From: Planctomycetaceae bacterium
Lineage (GTDB): Bacteria; Planctomycetota; Planctomycetia; Planctomycetales; Planctomycetaceae
NCBI GenBank assembly: GCA_019636285.1
Contig: JAHBXV010000002.1
Location: 186,001-250,000 of the forward strand
Direction of reading: 5' to 3'
Length of the DNA: 64,000 nucleotides
This document shows positions 47,540 through 57,800 of this stretch, one piece after another; position 1 is the stretch's first letter; each line of letters starts with the position of its first letter. Below the pieces are notes generated by a model. The model was not told where the DNA came from. It searched no databases and worked only from the letters and a program-made list of their open reading frames with translations. The translations under genes were made by a program, and so were the position numbers.

Positions 47540-48781
47540 TTACTCGTAACGAAGGGCATCGATCGGATCGAGATGGCTGGCGCGACGCGCGGGGTAGTAC
47601 CCGAAAAAGACGCCAATCAGCGCGGAAAAGACGAGTGAGACAATTGCCGCCTCGATGGACACCATGTACGGCCAGGAGGCGGTGGGAGTCAGCCAATTGA
47701 CGAGCATGGTCAACCCGGCGGCACCCACCGTTCCCAGGGCAATTCCGAACATGCCCCCCATCGACGAGAGCAGCACGGCTTCGATGAGAAACTGGCGGAG
47801 GATATCTTTCGACTTGGCGCCGATCGCCATGCGGATCCCGATTTCCCGCGTCCGCTCGGCGACCGAGACGAGCATGATGTTCATGATGCCGACGCCGCCA
47901 ACCACCAACGAAATCGCGGCAATCGCCGTCAGCATGATGGTGATGGTTCCCATGATGATGCGGAGCATCTGTGCGATTTCGGTCGTGCTCTGAACGCGGA
48001 AGTCCGGTTCGCGATCGGGACCGATGCCGTGGCGATCGCGGAGCAGGGCTTCGACTTCCTTCGCGGCCGTCTGGGCCAGGTTCGAACTGGGAGACGAAAC
48101 CAGAATGGCATCGACGCCCGATCCGGCTCGCGAACGAAGTCGCTTCGCGGCCGTGGTATGCGGCAGGACGATAATGTCATCATGATCCTGACCGAACATG
48201 CTGACCCCCTTGGCCTCCAGCACGCCAATCACCTGGAACGGAATGTTCTTGATGCGGACGCTGCGGCCGATGGGGTTTTCGGATTGAAACAATTCGCGGA
48301 CCACGGTCTGTCCCAGGACGCAGACGGTATTGGTCGACGAAATGTCGCGTTCTGACAGGAAGCTGCCCCCGGCAAGATTCCAACTGCGAACGACCTGGTA
48401 GTCGACACCGACCCCGAAAATTGACTTGGGGTTCCAGTTGGCGTTGCGGTAAACAACCTGCGCGCCGGCGGAGACCAGCGGCGAGACCGCGTTCACGGCC
48501 GGGCAGGAACTCCGAATGGCGTCGACATCGCTGATATCGAGCGAACCGGCATCAATCGTCCGGATACCGCCGCGTTGCATGGCGCCCGGCAGAACCGCCA
48601 GCATATTGGTGCCGAGCGTCTCCAGTTGCGACTCGACCAGTTTGCTGGCGCTTTGCCCGAGCGAAACCATGGCCGTGACGGCGGCAATCCCGATCACGAT
48701 GCCGAGAATCGTCAGCCCGGCGCGCAGGCGATTCTTACTCAGCGCCCTGATGGCAATTCGAACTGTCAGCCAGAATTTCAT
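47540..48781 (-). CDS. MacB-type ABC transporter permease
   Basis: A 413-residue permease with the MacB/FtsX layout. There is one helix near the N-terminus (LRAGLTILGIVIGIAAVTAM), a large periplasmic MacB_PCD domain of about 220 residues (containing SLDISDVDAIRSSCPAV and NPIGRSVRIKN), and three C-terminal helices (around IMLTAIAAISLVVGGVGIMNI, LLSSMGGMFGIALG and IVSLVFSALIGVFFGYYPA). Such permeases do not pump across the inner membrane but push substrates from the periplasm through TolC. It lies 46 bp downstream of the adaptor gene, clearly one operon. Its ATPase is encoded separately, after the ACP gene. Confidence 0.93.
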   Translation of the reverse strand: MKFWLTVRIAIRALSKNRLRAGLTILGIVIGIAAVTAMVSLGQSASKLVESQLETLGTNMLAVLPGAMQRGGIRTIDAGSLDISDVDAIRSSCPAVNAVSPLVSAGAQVVYRNANWNPKSIFGVGVDYQVVRSWNLAGGSFLSERDISSTNTVCVLGQTVVRELFQSENPIGRSVRIKNIPFQVIGVLEAKGVSMFGQDHDDIIVLPHTTAAKRLRSRAGSGVDAILVSSPSSNLAQTAAKEVEALLRDRHGIGPDREPDFRVQSTTEIAQMLRIIMGTITIMLTAIAAISLVVGGVGIMNIMLVSVAERTREIGIRMAIGAKSKDILRQFLIEAVLLSSMGGMFGIALGTVGAAGLTMLVNWLTPTASWPYMVSIEAAIVSLVFSALIGVFFGYYPARRASHLDPIDALRYE

Positions 48782-48827
48782 GGTCGTCCGTCCGAGACAT
48801 TCGCATTTGAAAAATCAGGATCGACAT

Positions 48828-50069
48828 CTAGTCCGCGATCACGGCACTCACGACACGGTCGCCTGGCTTGAGGCTGGACTTCTTCAGTTCAGTCATCTGG
48901 TCGTTGGAGTCGCCGATCTCGACTTCAACGAAACGCAGCAGGTTCTTGTCGGTTACCCAGAGCAATCGCTTGCCCGTCACGCCAGGCGTCTCGCTGCTGG
49001 ATTCCTCCGCGCGCTCGACGAACTGATTCTTGGCGGCGGTCCGCTGCAAGTATTCAGCCCGCTGATCGGGAACCACGTGCTTGGGATCGGGAAGAAATCG
49101 CAGGGCGTTGTTCGGGACGAGCACGGTATCTTCGATCACGGACACTTCGAACGCGACGTTCGCCGTCATCCCCGGAAGCAACTTGAGATCGGGATTGGGA
49201 ACCGAGACGACAACCGGGTAGGTCACGACGGCCTGGCGACCGTCGGCGGCGGAGCGGATCTGCTCGACCTTGCCTTCGAAGACGTCGTCCGGATAGGCGT
49301 CCACCGTGAACTGAACCGGACGATCTTCCGAGAAAGCCTTGATGATCGTGCCAATATCCGCCTCGTCGACCGAGACGAGAATACGCATTTCCTGATCCAT
49401 GTTCTGGGCGATCTGGAACAGCTCCGGAATCTGAAACGATGACGCCAGCGTCTGCCCCGGCTCGATCTTGCGATCGATCACCACGCCCGCGACGGGAGCG
49501 CGAATCTCGGTGTACTGCATGTTCGCTTGTGAGTTCTGCATGGCCGCCTCGGCTTGTTTGACGTTGGCCGCGGCCACTTCGAGCTGTGCCTCGATCGACA
49601 GACGGTTAAAGCGTTTCGCATCCAGTTCGGCGCGCGACACGTACGATTCATTTTCCTTTTGCACCGCGAGCGCCCGCTGCTCGTCGAGTTTGGCTTGCTC
49701 CAACAGCACTTCGACACGTTTCTGGTCGGCGACGGCGGTCGCATGAACGGCTTCGTCGCGGGCCGCGATTGCCGCATACGTCCTGGGGTCGATGGTCGCC
49801 ATGATCTGGCCCTCCTCGACCTTGTCGTTGAAGTCCACGAAAATGTCCTTCACGGGGCCGGACACGAACGAGCCAACGCTGACCGTGAGGACCGGCTTGA
49901 TCGTGCCGTTCGAGCGGACGACCGAGACCAGGGATCCTTCCTTGATTTCCACCTGCTGAAACGTCGGGGGCGCCCCCATCGGCAGGTAGTCCATCCCGTG
50001 GTTGTAAATCACGTAACCCAGTCCGGCACAAATACCGAGAGCGACTAACGACTTAATCGCGAACCACAT
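48828..50069 (-). CDS. MacA-like periplasmic adaptor (HlyD/RND family)
   Basis: A 413-residue membrane-fusion protein that bridges MacB and TolC. It has an N-terminal membrane anchor (VALGICAGLGYVIYNHG), a biotinyl-lipoyl-like domain (SLVSVVRSNGTIKPVLTV, GPVKDIFVDFNDKVEEGQ), a long coiled-coil hairpin (about residues 105-185, rich in Ala, Glu and Gln) and the returning lipoyl half (EIRAPVAGVVIDRKIEPGQTL). A beta-barrel and a membrane-proximal domain follow (LPGMTANVAFEVSV). It is the first gene of the leftward exporter operon, whose promoter must lie in 50070-50897. Confidence 0.93.
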   Translation of the reverse strand: MWFAIKSLVALGICAGLGYVIYNHGMDYLPMGAPPTFQQVEIKEGSLVSVVRSNGTIKPVLTVSVGSFVSGPVKDIFVDFNDKVEEGQIMATIDPRTYAAIAARDEAVHATAVADQKRVEVLLEQAKLDEQRALAVQKENESYVSRAELDAKRFNRLSIEAQLEVAAANVKQAEAAMQNSQANMQYTEIRAPVAGVVIDRKIEPGQTLASSFQIPELFQIAQNMDQEMRILVSVDEADIGTIIKAFSEDRPVQFTVDAYPDDVFEGKVEQIRSAADGRQAVVTYPVVVSVPNPDLKLLPGMTANVAFEVSVIEDTVLVPNNALRFLPDPKHVVPDQRAEYLQRTAAKNQFVERAEESSSETPGVTGKRLLWVTDKNLLRFVEVEIGDSNDQMTELKKSSLKPGDRVVSAVIAD

Positions 50070-50897
50070 GGCTGGCCACTCGCTTTTTCAAGGAATGCAT
50101 AAACAGTAAGACGGGACGCCACCTTCGAGCGGCATCGCGAACCGGGCCCGTCACTCGCGAGCCCCGTCCATCGCGTTCAAGAGACGCTTCGCATTACGAT
50201 TCGGACCCGTCGTGTCCTGAACCGGAATTGCCCTCTTTCGATCATAAATCCGTAACTTCCGGCGATTCAACGACCCGCTCGCGTCGACGAATTGACCGTC
50301 GGCGTCGATCCGATGCCAAAACCGGATCGCACTCCGCGTGCCTGGTTGTTGATCCTCGCAAATTCAGCAGACACCTCCCGGAGACTCGACGCAATCCCGT
50401 TCGAACGATTTCCAGCGGGATGCCAGGGATCGGGGTCGGATTCTGGCGCGGTTGCCTCCCTGGTCGGCACGTTGACTTTTCGCCACAGAGGCGAGCCGCC
50501 GAGCCCGCCGACGGCGGACGTGTTCAGGAAATTTAGCGCGCTCGTCCCCGTCTGCCCGAACGCAGGTCAAACCCGTTCAGAAAGGCGACATTTCGCGATT
50601 TTGGTTGCGATCGCTGCGATCCGAACTCGCTGATCGCAACTCCGCGAAACTCGTCGAATCGTGAACAAACTGGCAATGCACGCGCCCCCCAGGCGGCTTG
50701 ATAATCGCGCTGGCCGGATGTGAGCCCCTCTCAAATTCCAGCCACTTTCCAACGGCCCCGCCACTAGGAATCGGGGACCGAAAACAGGCGAAACCGCCTG
50801 CACTCGCTCGCCGTAGCGGATGGCGAACACGGACGAATCGACGGGCCGGACGGAGTCGATTGGGATCGCTGGAATCCTGACTTGGACGTAATCGTTC
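50070..50897. other. Divergent intergenic region between exporter and second megasynthase
   Basis: About 830 bp with no supported gene. Several short open frames overlap on both strands without family features. It should hold the promoters of the exporter operon and of the rightward megasynthase operon. I saw no strong repeat or operator. Confidence 0.5.
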
Positions 50898-53800
50898 ATG
50901 GCTGAAACCAAGACTTTCGATGCGACGCGACTGGCATCGATTTCGATGCTCGACATTCTCGCGCGGCGAGCCCGCGGTGAAGAAGGTCGGCGTGCGTTTT
51001 CGTTCCTGCGCCGCCCCGACGGCGACTGCCTGTCGATCAGCTATCGGCAACTTCACGAACGATCGCTCCAGGTGGGCCGAATGCTCGCCTCGCGAGGACT
51101 TCGCGGCGAACGGATCGTTCTGCTCTACGACTCTGGCTTTGAGTTTCTGGAAGCCCTGTTTGGTTGCTGGGCGGCGGGCTGCGTGGCGGTTCCTGCTCCG
51201 TTGCCACGCCCCAAGAAGCGCAACGCTCGCCTGGAAGGAATTCTTGCCGATTGCCAGGCCGCGGCCATCCTCTGCACGCCGGAAACCCGCTCTCACCTGA
51301 TGCTCCCCGCCGAGTGTCAGACAGTCCAATTGCTGACAACGGAAGAAGCTCACGAACGTCCAGCGGATGCGGAACTTCCCGAGGCCGCTGCCGAAGTGGC
51401 CGTGCTCCAGTACACATCGGGTTCAACCGGCAGCCCCAAGGGCGTGCGGGTCACGCACGAGAACATTGTCGCCAATGTCACGGCGATGGCGGATCGACTC
51501 GGGTGCAGTGAAGGCGACGTCGGTCTGACATGGCTCCCCTTCTTTCATGACATGGGACTGATCGGCGGGTTGATGCTCCCGGTCTTCGCCGGCTTTGAAA
51601 CGGTCATCTTTCCTCCGGTTTGCTTCATCGAACGACCGCTGTCGTGGCTCCAGGTCATTTCCGATTTCCGCGTCACGATCACCGGCGGTCCGAACTTCGC
51701 CTACCAGCTTTGCGCGAAGCGCTCTTCAGCCGATACGGTGTCGAACCTCGACCTGTCGTGCTGGCGCGTCGCCTTCTGCGGCTCGGAGCATGTCTGTCTC
51801 GATACTCTGAACCGCTTTGCGCGCGAGTTCGCGAGTTCTGGTTTCGCCCGGCAAGCCCTCCTGCCCTGCTACGGGCTCGCCGAGGCCACTCTGTTCGTGA
51901 CGGGTCGCCCCCGTGGGATGCAGTTTGGCGCTCAATTCGTTCATCGCGATTCGCTGAAGAGGGGCGAAATCGTCATCCGCCGTCCGCGCAATGGGCTGGA
52001 GCCGAATTCAACCGACTACAAGCCAATCGTCTCGAATGGTCCAGTCGCGGCCGATCACGATGTCGTGATTTGCGCGCCCGAAGGAAACGTCCGCTACCAG
52101 GGGAATCGCGAAGGCGAAATCTGCGTCGCGGGTCCAAGCGTCACTCCCGGATATTGGACCGCCGAGCATCGCGTCGCGACCATTCCGGGTGAAGATGGGA
52201 CGTCGAAGACGTATCTGCGCACCGGAGATCTGGGGTTTCTGCACGAAGGCGAGTTGTATGTGACGGGCCGCCTGAAAGACCTGATTATCGTGCGCGGCGT
52301 GAATGTCTGCCCGCACGATATCGAGGCTTCAGCAGCTCGCTCGCACAGTGCGATTCGTGGCGGCGGCGTGGCTGCGTTCTCGATCGGTGAACACGGTCAC
52401 GAAGAAGTCGCGATCGCGGTCGAGATCGAGCGAACGCGCGTTCGCGATCTGGATCTCGAATCCCTCTTCGCGTCGATTCGCGAGACCGTCGCCGAGGACG
52501 AAGGGGTCTCTCTGAAATACATCGCTGCGGTCAAACCTGGCCGCTTGCCACGAACATCGAGCGGAAAACTGCAACGCGGCCGCTGTCGGTGGCTGGTCGC
52601 CGAAGGGGGGTTGGAAGGCGTGGTGGGCGAATGGCGTCGCCAGGAAACGCCCATGGCCACGCAGGCGCTGCTGAAATCGCCCGCTGGTTCGTCCGTCTCG
52701 ACCATGAGCCTGGGCGGCCTGGTGACGCGTGAACCGCATCGCGATCTCTCACGGCAGGAAGCGGCCGTCGACCGCGGTCACCACCGTAAGGCGCGTGTCG
52801 AATGGGAGGAGCCGATTGCCGTTGTCGGCATGGCGTGCAAGTTTCCGATGGCGGATTCGATCGCCGCGTTCGACAGCCTGCTCGCGGAGGCCGGGAACGC
52901 CATCACGAACGTACCGCCGGAGCGCTGGAATCCCGCCGACCATGCAGGACCAGAAGGTGCCGACGCAGCTCTGCGGCATGGTGGGTTCTGCACCGACATC
53001 GACCGGTTCGATGCGTCCTTCTTTGGGATCGCGCCGCGCGAAGCTGAAAAGCTCGACCCGCAGCAGCGGATGCTGCTCGAAGTCAGTTGGCAGGCACTCA
53101 TTGACGCGGGCCTGGCTGGACGACAGCTGCGCGATTCGCAAACCGGCGTCTTCGTGGGCATCGGCAACAGCGACTATTCCAAGCTGACGATTCTGTCGGC
53201 TCCGGGATATGCCGGCGTCGATGCTTACTCGGGAACTGGCAACGCGCTGAGCGTGGCCGCCAACCGGTTGTCGTATCTGTACGGGTTTCGCGGTCCCAGT
53301 TTGGCGATCGATACGGCCTGTTCTTCGTCGCTGGTCGCCCTGCACTATGCCTGTCAGAGCCTGCGGCTGCGCGAGTGCAACGCGGCCCTGGCTGGCGGCG
53401 TCAATGCCCTGCTCTCTCCGGCCGCATCGCTGGCCTTTGCAAAGGCCCGAATGCTTTCGCCCGATGGCAACTGCTATGCGTTCGACAGCCGGGCTAATGG
53501 ATATGTCCGTGGTGAAGGCTGCGGCGTTGTTGTCCTGAAACGTCTTAGCGATGCCCAGCGCGATGGCGATCGCATTCTGGGCCTCATTCGTGGCACGGCC
53601 GTCAATCATGTCGGACATGCACGGGGGCTGACTGTTCCCGATGCCCAGGCTCAGCGCGAAGTCGTCATGACCGCCCTCAAACATGCCGGCATCCGTGTCG
53701 ATGAAGTCGGCTATGTCGAGGCACATGGAACCGGAACACCGGTGGGCGATCCCATCGAGTTCGCGGTCCTCAAGGACGTTTTCGGCGGACGCAATACGAC

Positions 53801-56800
53801 GGATGCCTGCTACTTCGGCTCGGTGAAGGCGAATATCGGTCATCTCGAAACCGCTTCGGGCATCGCCAGCCTGATTAAAGTGCTGCTGATGTTCGAGCGG
53901 GGTCGGCTCTACCCCCAGAGGAATCTCGTTCAATTCAATCCCGACTGCGATCCGCAGGGAACGCGGCTGGTGCCGGCGCTGCAGGCAACGCGGTGGCCGG
54001 AGTCGGGACGGTTGCGCTTCGCGGGCATCAATTCATTTGGCTTTGGCGGGGCGAATGCCCATGCCGTCCTCGAGTCGCCCCGGTTCGTCCCCGATCCGCC
54101 CGTCGGACCTTCCATCGCGGATCGTCCGGTCACGTTGCTCTCGGTTTCCGCGCACAGTGAAGCAGCCGCGCGGCAGGTGGCACGCGATCTGGCCGAACGG
54201 CTCGATCTGATTCCCGAATCGTCCCTTGGCGATTTCAGTTTCTCGGTCAATACCTCGCGCGACACGGCCTCGTATCGCGAATTGATCGTCGCCGCCAACA
54301 AGGACGAACTGAAGCAGGAGCTGCTGAAACTCAGCGAACGCAAAGGGGCGTTTGCTCCGATTTCGCCCCGAGCCCCCCACGCGGCCGGTCCGCGCATCGC
54401 CTTCCTCTTCACCGGGCAGGGTTCGCAGTACGTCGGCATGGGACGTGAACTGTATAACTCCGATCCAACCTTCCGCACGCTGCTGGATCGCTGCGACCAG
54501 CTCGCCGTGGAATGTCTGGGTCGGCGGCTGCTCCCGATCTTGTTCGGCGAGGATGAAACCGGCGCGAATCTCAACGACACGCAATTCTCCCAGCCGGCTC
54601 TGTTCGCCCTGCAATGGGCGCTCGGCGAAACGTGGCGGCGGTGGGGTGTCGAGCCGACCGTCCTGATGGGCCACAGCGTGGGCGAGTACGCGGCGGCCTG
54701 TCTGGCAGGCGTCTTCACCGTCGACGAGGGCTTCCGCCTGATGTGCGAGCGTGGCCGCCTGATGGGCAGCCTCGCGAGCGGAGGCGGCATGCTGGCGGTC
54801 CAGGCCCCAACGGCCCTGGTGGAGTCCGCGCTCGGCGAGTTCACGCACGAGCTTTCGATCGCCGCTTATAACGGCCCGCGGCTGTGCGTGGTGTCGGGAC
54901 CGAAATCGGACCTCGATCAACTGGCCGCTCTTCTCGCGGAAAAACGAGTTCCCTGTCAGCCATTGGAAGTTTCCGGCGGGTTCCATTCCGTGCTCGTCGA
55001 GCCGATTCTCGACGACCTCGAAGACGCCGCGCGGGGCGTGACGCACCGCCCGGCGCAGATTTCGCTCATCTCCAACCTGACCGGCAGCGAAATTGGCCGT
55101 GAGGAGCCGATCCCGCCCACTTACTGGCGGCGACACGCCCGCGAAGCCGTTCACTTTGAACGAGGCATGCGAACGCTCGTGGAGATGGGCGTTGAGTGCT
55201 TCGTCGAAATTGGACCATCGCCCACGCTCGTCACCCTTGGACGAACTTGCGTCGCATCCACCCGATTGCGGTGGCTGCCGTCTTTGCGGAAAGGCCAGGG
55301 CGACTGGCAGGTGATGGCCAAAACGCTTCAGTCGCTGGACGGCCTGGGCGTCTCGATCGACTGGCGTGCCTTCGAAGGAACAAGGCCGCGCACTCGTCTG
55401 CATCTGCCAAGTTATCCCTTCGCGCGGGATCGGTACTGGCTGAAAGAGGAGCAGGCTGCCAACGGCGTGACTCCGACCGGCCGCTCGCGGAACACGAGTG
55501 AGGCGAATGTCACTCCGCTGGGTGACGATGGTGTCGCTGTCGAAGCTACGCGGACGTTCTCCAGTGGCCGCGCGACGCTGGCGGACATCATCGATCTGGG
55601 CCTGACCACCGCGCGATTGCGGGGCAAACTCGGGACGATCGAGTTGCGAGACGTCACGCTGCCGAGTTCCCGCGCGCCTGTCGCCGACGCATCGCAAACC
55701 GCGACACTTCGAGTCGAAAGTCTCCTCGACGAGAACGGCGACGATTCGCTGGTGATTGAGGCCCCCGTGCAGGGCGGCGCACTCCTTCAAACGATTGGCC
55801 ATGCTAGAATCGCGACCCAAACAGATTCGCGCTGGAGCGACTGTTCCATCGCGCCGTCGTCGGCCTCGATGGACTCCGAGGAACTCGCCGCATGGCAATC
55901 GCTGTTCGTCAGCAATGCTTTTAAGGTTGAAGTCCTCGGATTCGACAAGACGTCTATCAAGTTGCATCTCCAGCCGAGCCAAGAACTCGCGGCAGCCGTT
56001 GGCGATAACCCGCCGATGGTCCTCGCAAGTCTCGGCTTGCAGGTGTTGGCACAACTGCAGCGTCGGGCTGAACCGACTGGACTTCATGATCCGGCATCGG
56101 CCGAGCGGGTTCTTGCCCGTCGCATGCCGAACGGAGTCATTCATTTACTTGCCGAATTATCGGACGACGCGGAACGAACCGTCGGAGCGTTCTGCTTCAC
56201 CGATGAATACGGCGAACCGTTTTTCCTCTGTGAAGGGATACGATTCGCCGGACCGGAGACGTGTGAATCTCCAACGCGAATTCTCGTGGCGAGAACTTCC
56301 TGGCGGCGATCCGATCCCGTCACGATGTCCCGTGAAGGCAAGCCGTCGACAGCCGTCGATCGCTGGGTGATCCTTTCGGACCAGCCAGGCGAAGACTGCC
56401 AGGGCGTCTACTGGCTCGGTTGGAACGACGATCTGTCCAACCTGAAGAGCTGGCTGACGAGTGGCTCGGAGTCGAAACCCGTTGGGTTCGCGATGTCGAT
56501 TGACTTGGCGGACGCAGAGGCATCCATTGTCGCGGAACGCCTGGCTTCGTTCGTGAAGCAGCGATTCGAACTGGACAAACTGAGCCAGGCGGCTGGCCCC
56601 GTTGCCGTGATTGTTCGCGGGCTCGCACCCTTTGAAACCGCGACGGCCGACGACCTGATGGCATGGCTGACTACTGAGTTGAATGCCGGTATCCAACAAG
56701 GAGTTCGTCGCGAACCGCGATGGATTTCTGTTTTCGAAGCGTACGTCGAGCGCCGATCGCTGGGGCGGCTCCTGCACGAGTTGCGCCTCGGTCAGAGTCG

Positions 56801-57800
56801 CCACGTCGTGCTAGAGCAGGACCGGCGATGGATTCGCGAAGTTCGGCTGGCGACCGACATGGCAACGCCGAGGGCTAACCCATGGCCCGCCTATCTCCTG
56901 TGTGGAGAGATCGGGCTGCTGTCGGCTCACGTCGCGAATCGTCTGGCACAACAGTCTCCCGGTTGCCGTCTGGCGGTCGCGGGCGACCCGCTACCGGAGT
57001 TCCTCGACACGCTCGACGACCAGATTGACCTCGAACCGTTCCCCCCCGTGGGAGAGACACATACGACAGTTCTCCATGTTTCACCTCAAGGCGAACGGAC
57101 AGAGGATGCGACATGCCATTTGCCCGGCCTGAACTTAGACTCGGTGCGACGGGTCTCGATTCGCAAGCGGAACGCGGGCGAGGCGATCACGAGCGAGCCC
57201 GCATTGCTCTCGGCCGATTTCACCATCGACTGTCTGGCGGCATCGGACAGTTCGATCGACACGCCGACGGAAGCAGCCTTCGCGAATGCCATCGTGGAAA
57301 TCGCCACAAGTTCTTCGAGTGAGCCGAACACGGTCTGGCTGATTGGCGAAGCCAACGAGTTACACACGGAAGCCATCTTCTGGACCGGTAATCAGTCTGA
57401 CGGCAAGACGACCGGTGCTCCGAAGGCGAGCGAACCGGCGGAGGTAGCCTGGTTGTCGACCCAAATGCAGGCTGCTCGCCGCGACCAGCGTCAGCCCCTG
57501 TTGCTCAATCATTTTCTCGATCTGCTGGCCCGTGTCACGAACCAGGAACGGCACCGCATTCGTCCCCAGGATCCGATTCGCCGACTGGGCCTCGATTCGC
57601 TGATGACCATCGAGTTGAAGAACGCGATTGAATCGAGCCTGGGAATCACGCTCGACCTGACCGTGCTCTTCCAGGATCCCAGCATCGAGCAACTGGTTGC
57701 CCATGCTCTTCAGGCATGGGAACGCATGCAGCATGCGGCGACCGCGCCATCCACGACGACCAAATCCCAGACGCCGGTAGCGGCGGGAGGCCGGCCATGA
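50898..57800 (+). CDS. FAAL-KS-AT-(decayed DH/KR)-ACP megasynthase
   Basis: A 2300-residue modular synthase. Residues about 1-590 are a fatty acyl-AMP ligase: LQYTSGSTGSPKGVRVTH, the FAAL-typical TWLPFFHDMGLIGG, RTGDLGFLHEGELYVTGR and the C-terminal lysine in PRTSSGKLQRG. No carrier domain follows it. The KS (about 637-1065) has Cys808 in DTACSSS and the motifs EAHGTGTPVGDP and KANIGHLETASG. The AT (about 1165-1445) has Ser1260 in GHSVGEY. Residues about 1500-2150 look like DH and KR remnants: the KR nucleotide site has decayed to YLLCGEIGLLSAHV and I see no DH catalytic His motif. The final ACP has Ser2234 in GLDSLM. It overlaps the next gene by 4 bp. Confidence 0.9.
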   Translation: MAETKTFDATRLASISMLDILARRARGEEGRRAFSFLRRPDGDCLSISYRQLHERSLQVGRMLASRGLRGERIVLLYDSGFEFLEALFGCWAAGCVAVPAPLPRPKKRNARLEGILADCQAAAILCTPETRSHLMLPAECQTVQLLTTEEAHERPADAELPEAAAEVAVLQYTSGSTGSPKGVRVTHENIVANVTAMADRLGCSEGDVGLTWLPFFHDMGLIGGLMLPVFAGFETVIFPPVCFIERPLSWLQVISDFRVTITGGPNFAYQLCAKRSSADTVSNLDLSCWRVAFCGSEHVCLDTLNRFAREFASSGFARQALLPCYGLAEATLFVTGRPRGMQFGAQFVHRDSLKRGEIVIRRPRNGLEPNSTDYKPIVSNGPVAADHDVVICAPEGNVRYQGNREGEICVAGPSVTPGYWTAEHRVATIPGEDGTSKTYLRTGDLGFLHEGELYVTGRLKDLIIVRGVNVCPHDIEASAARSHSAIRGGGVAAFSIGEHGHEEVAIAVEIERTRVRDLDLESLFASIRETVAEDEGVSLKYIAAVKPGRLPRTSSGKLQRGRCRWLVAEGGLEGVVGEWRRQETPMATQALLKSPAGSSVSTMSLGGLVTREPHRDLSRQEAAVDRGHHRKARVEWEEPIAVVGMACKFPMADSIAAFDSLLAEAGNAITNVPPERWNPADHAGPEGADAALRHGGFCTDIDRFDASFFGIAPREAEKLDPQQRMLLEVSWQALIDAGLAGRQLRDSQTGVFVGIGNSDYSKLTILSAPGYAGVDAYSGTGNALSVAANRLSYLYGFRGPSLAIDTACSSSLVALHYACQSLRLRECNAALAGGVNALLSPAASLAFAKARMLSPDGNCYAFDSRANGYVRGEGCGVVVLKRLSDAQRDGDRILGLIRGTAVNHVGHARGLTVPDAQAQREVVMTALKHAGIRVDEVGYVEAHGTGTPVGDPIEFAVLKDVFGGRNTTDACYFGSVKANIGHLETASGIASLIKVLLMFERGRLYPQRNLVQFNPDCDPQGTRLVPALQATRWPESGRLRFAGINSFGFGGANAHAVLESPRFVPDPPVGPSIADRPVTLLSVSAHSEAAARQVARDLAERLDLIPESSLGDFSFSVNTSRDTASYRELIVAANKDELKQELLKLSERKGAFAPISPRAPHAAGPRIAFLFTGQGSQYVGMGRELYNSDPTFRTLLDRCDQLAVECLGRRLLPILFGEDETGANLNDTQFSQPALFALQWALGETWRRWGVEPTVLMGHSVGEYAAACLAGVFTVDEGFRLMCERGRLMGSLASGGGMLAVQAPTALVESALGEFTHELSIAAYNGPRLCVVSGPKSDLDQLAALLAEKRVPCQPLEVSGGFHSVLVEPILDDLEDAARGVTHRPAQISLISNLTGSEIGREEPIPPTYWRRHAREAVHFERGMRTLVEMGVECFVEIGPSPTLVTLGRTCVASTRLRWLPSLRKGQGDWQVMAKTLQSLDGLGVSIDWRAFEGTRPRTRLHLPSYPFARDRYWLKEEQAANGVTPTGRSRNTSEANVTPLGDDGVAVEATRTFSSGRATLADIIDLGLTTARLRGKLGTIELRDVTLPSSRAPVADASQTATLRVESLLDENGDDSLVIEAPVQGGALLQTIGHARIATQTDSRWSDCSIAPSSASMDSEELAAWQSLFVSNAFKVEVLGFDKTSIKLHLQPSQELAAAVGDNPPMVLASLGLQVLAQLQRRAEPTGLHDPASAERVLARRMPNGVIHLLAELSDDAERTVGAFCFTDEYGEPFFLCEGIRFAGPETCESPTRILVARTSWRRSDPVTMSREGKPSTAVDRWVILSDQPGEDCQGVYWLGWNDDLSNLKSWLTSGSESKPVGFAMSIDLADAEASIVAERLASFVKQRFELDKLSQAAGPVAVIVRGLAPFETATADDLMAWLTTELNAGIQQGVRREPRWISVFEAYVERRSLGRLLHELRLGQSRHVVLEQDRRWIREVRLATDMATPRANPWPAYLLCGEIGLLSAHVANRLAQQSPGCRLAVAGDPLPEFLDTLDDQIDLEPFPPVGETHTTVLHVSPQGERTEDATCHLPGLNLDSVRRVSIRKRNAGEAITSEPALLSADFTIDCLAASDSSIDTPTEAAFANAIVEIATSSSSEPNTVWLIGEANELHTEAIFWTGNQSDGKTTGAPKASEPAEVAWLSTQMQAARRDQRQPLLLNHFLDLLARVTNQERHRIRPQDPIRRLGLDSLMTIELKNAIESSLGITLDLTVLFQDPSIEQLVAHALQAWERMQHAATAPSTTTKSQTPVAAGGRP

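Noticed and set aside
54033-56144. 703-residue antisense open frame inside the second megasynthase
   Set aside because: The plus-strand frame encodes clear KS and AT catalytic motifs; the antisense protein has none.
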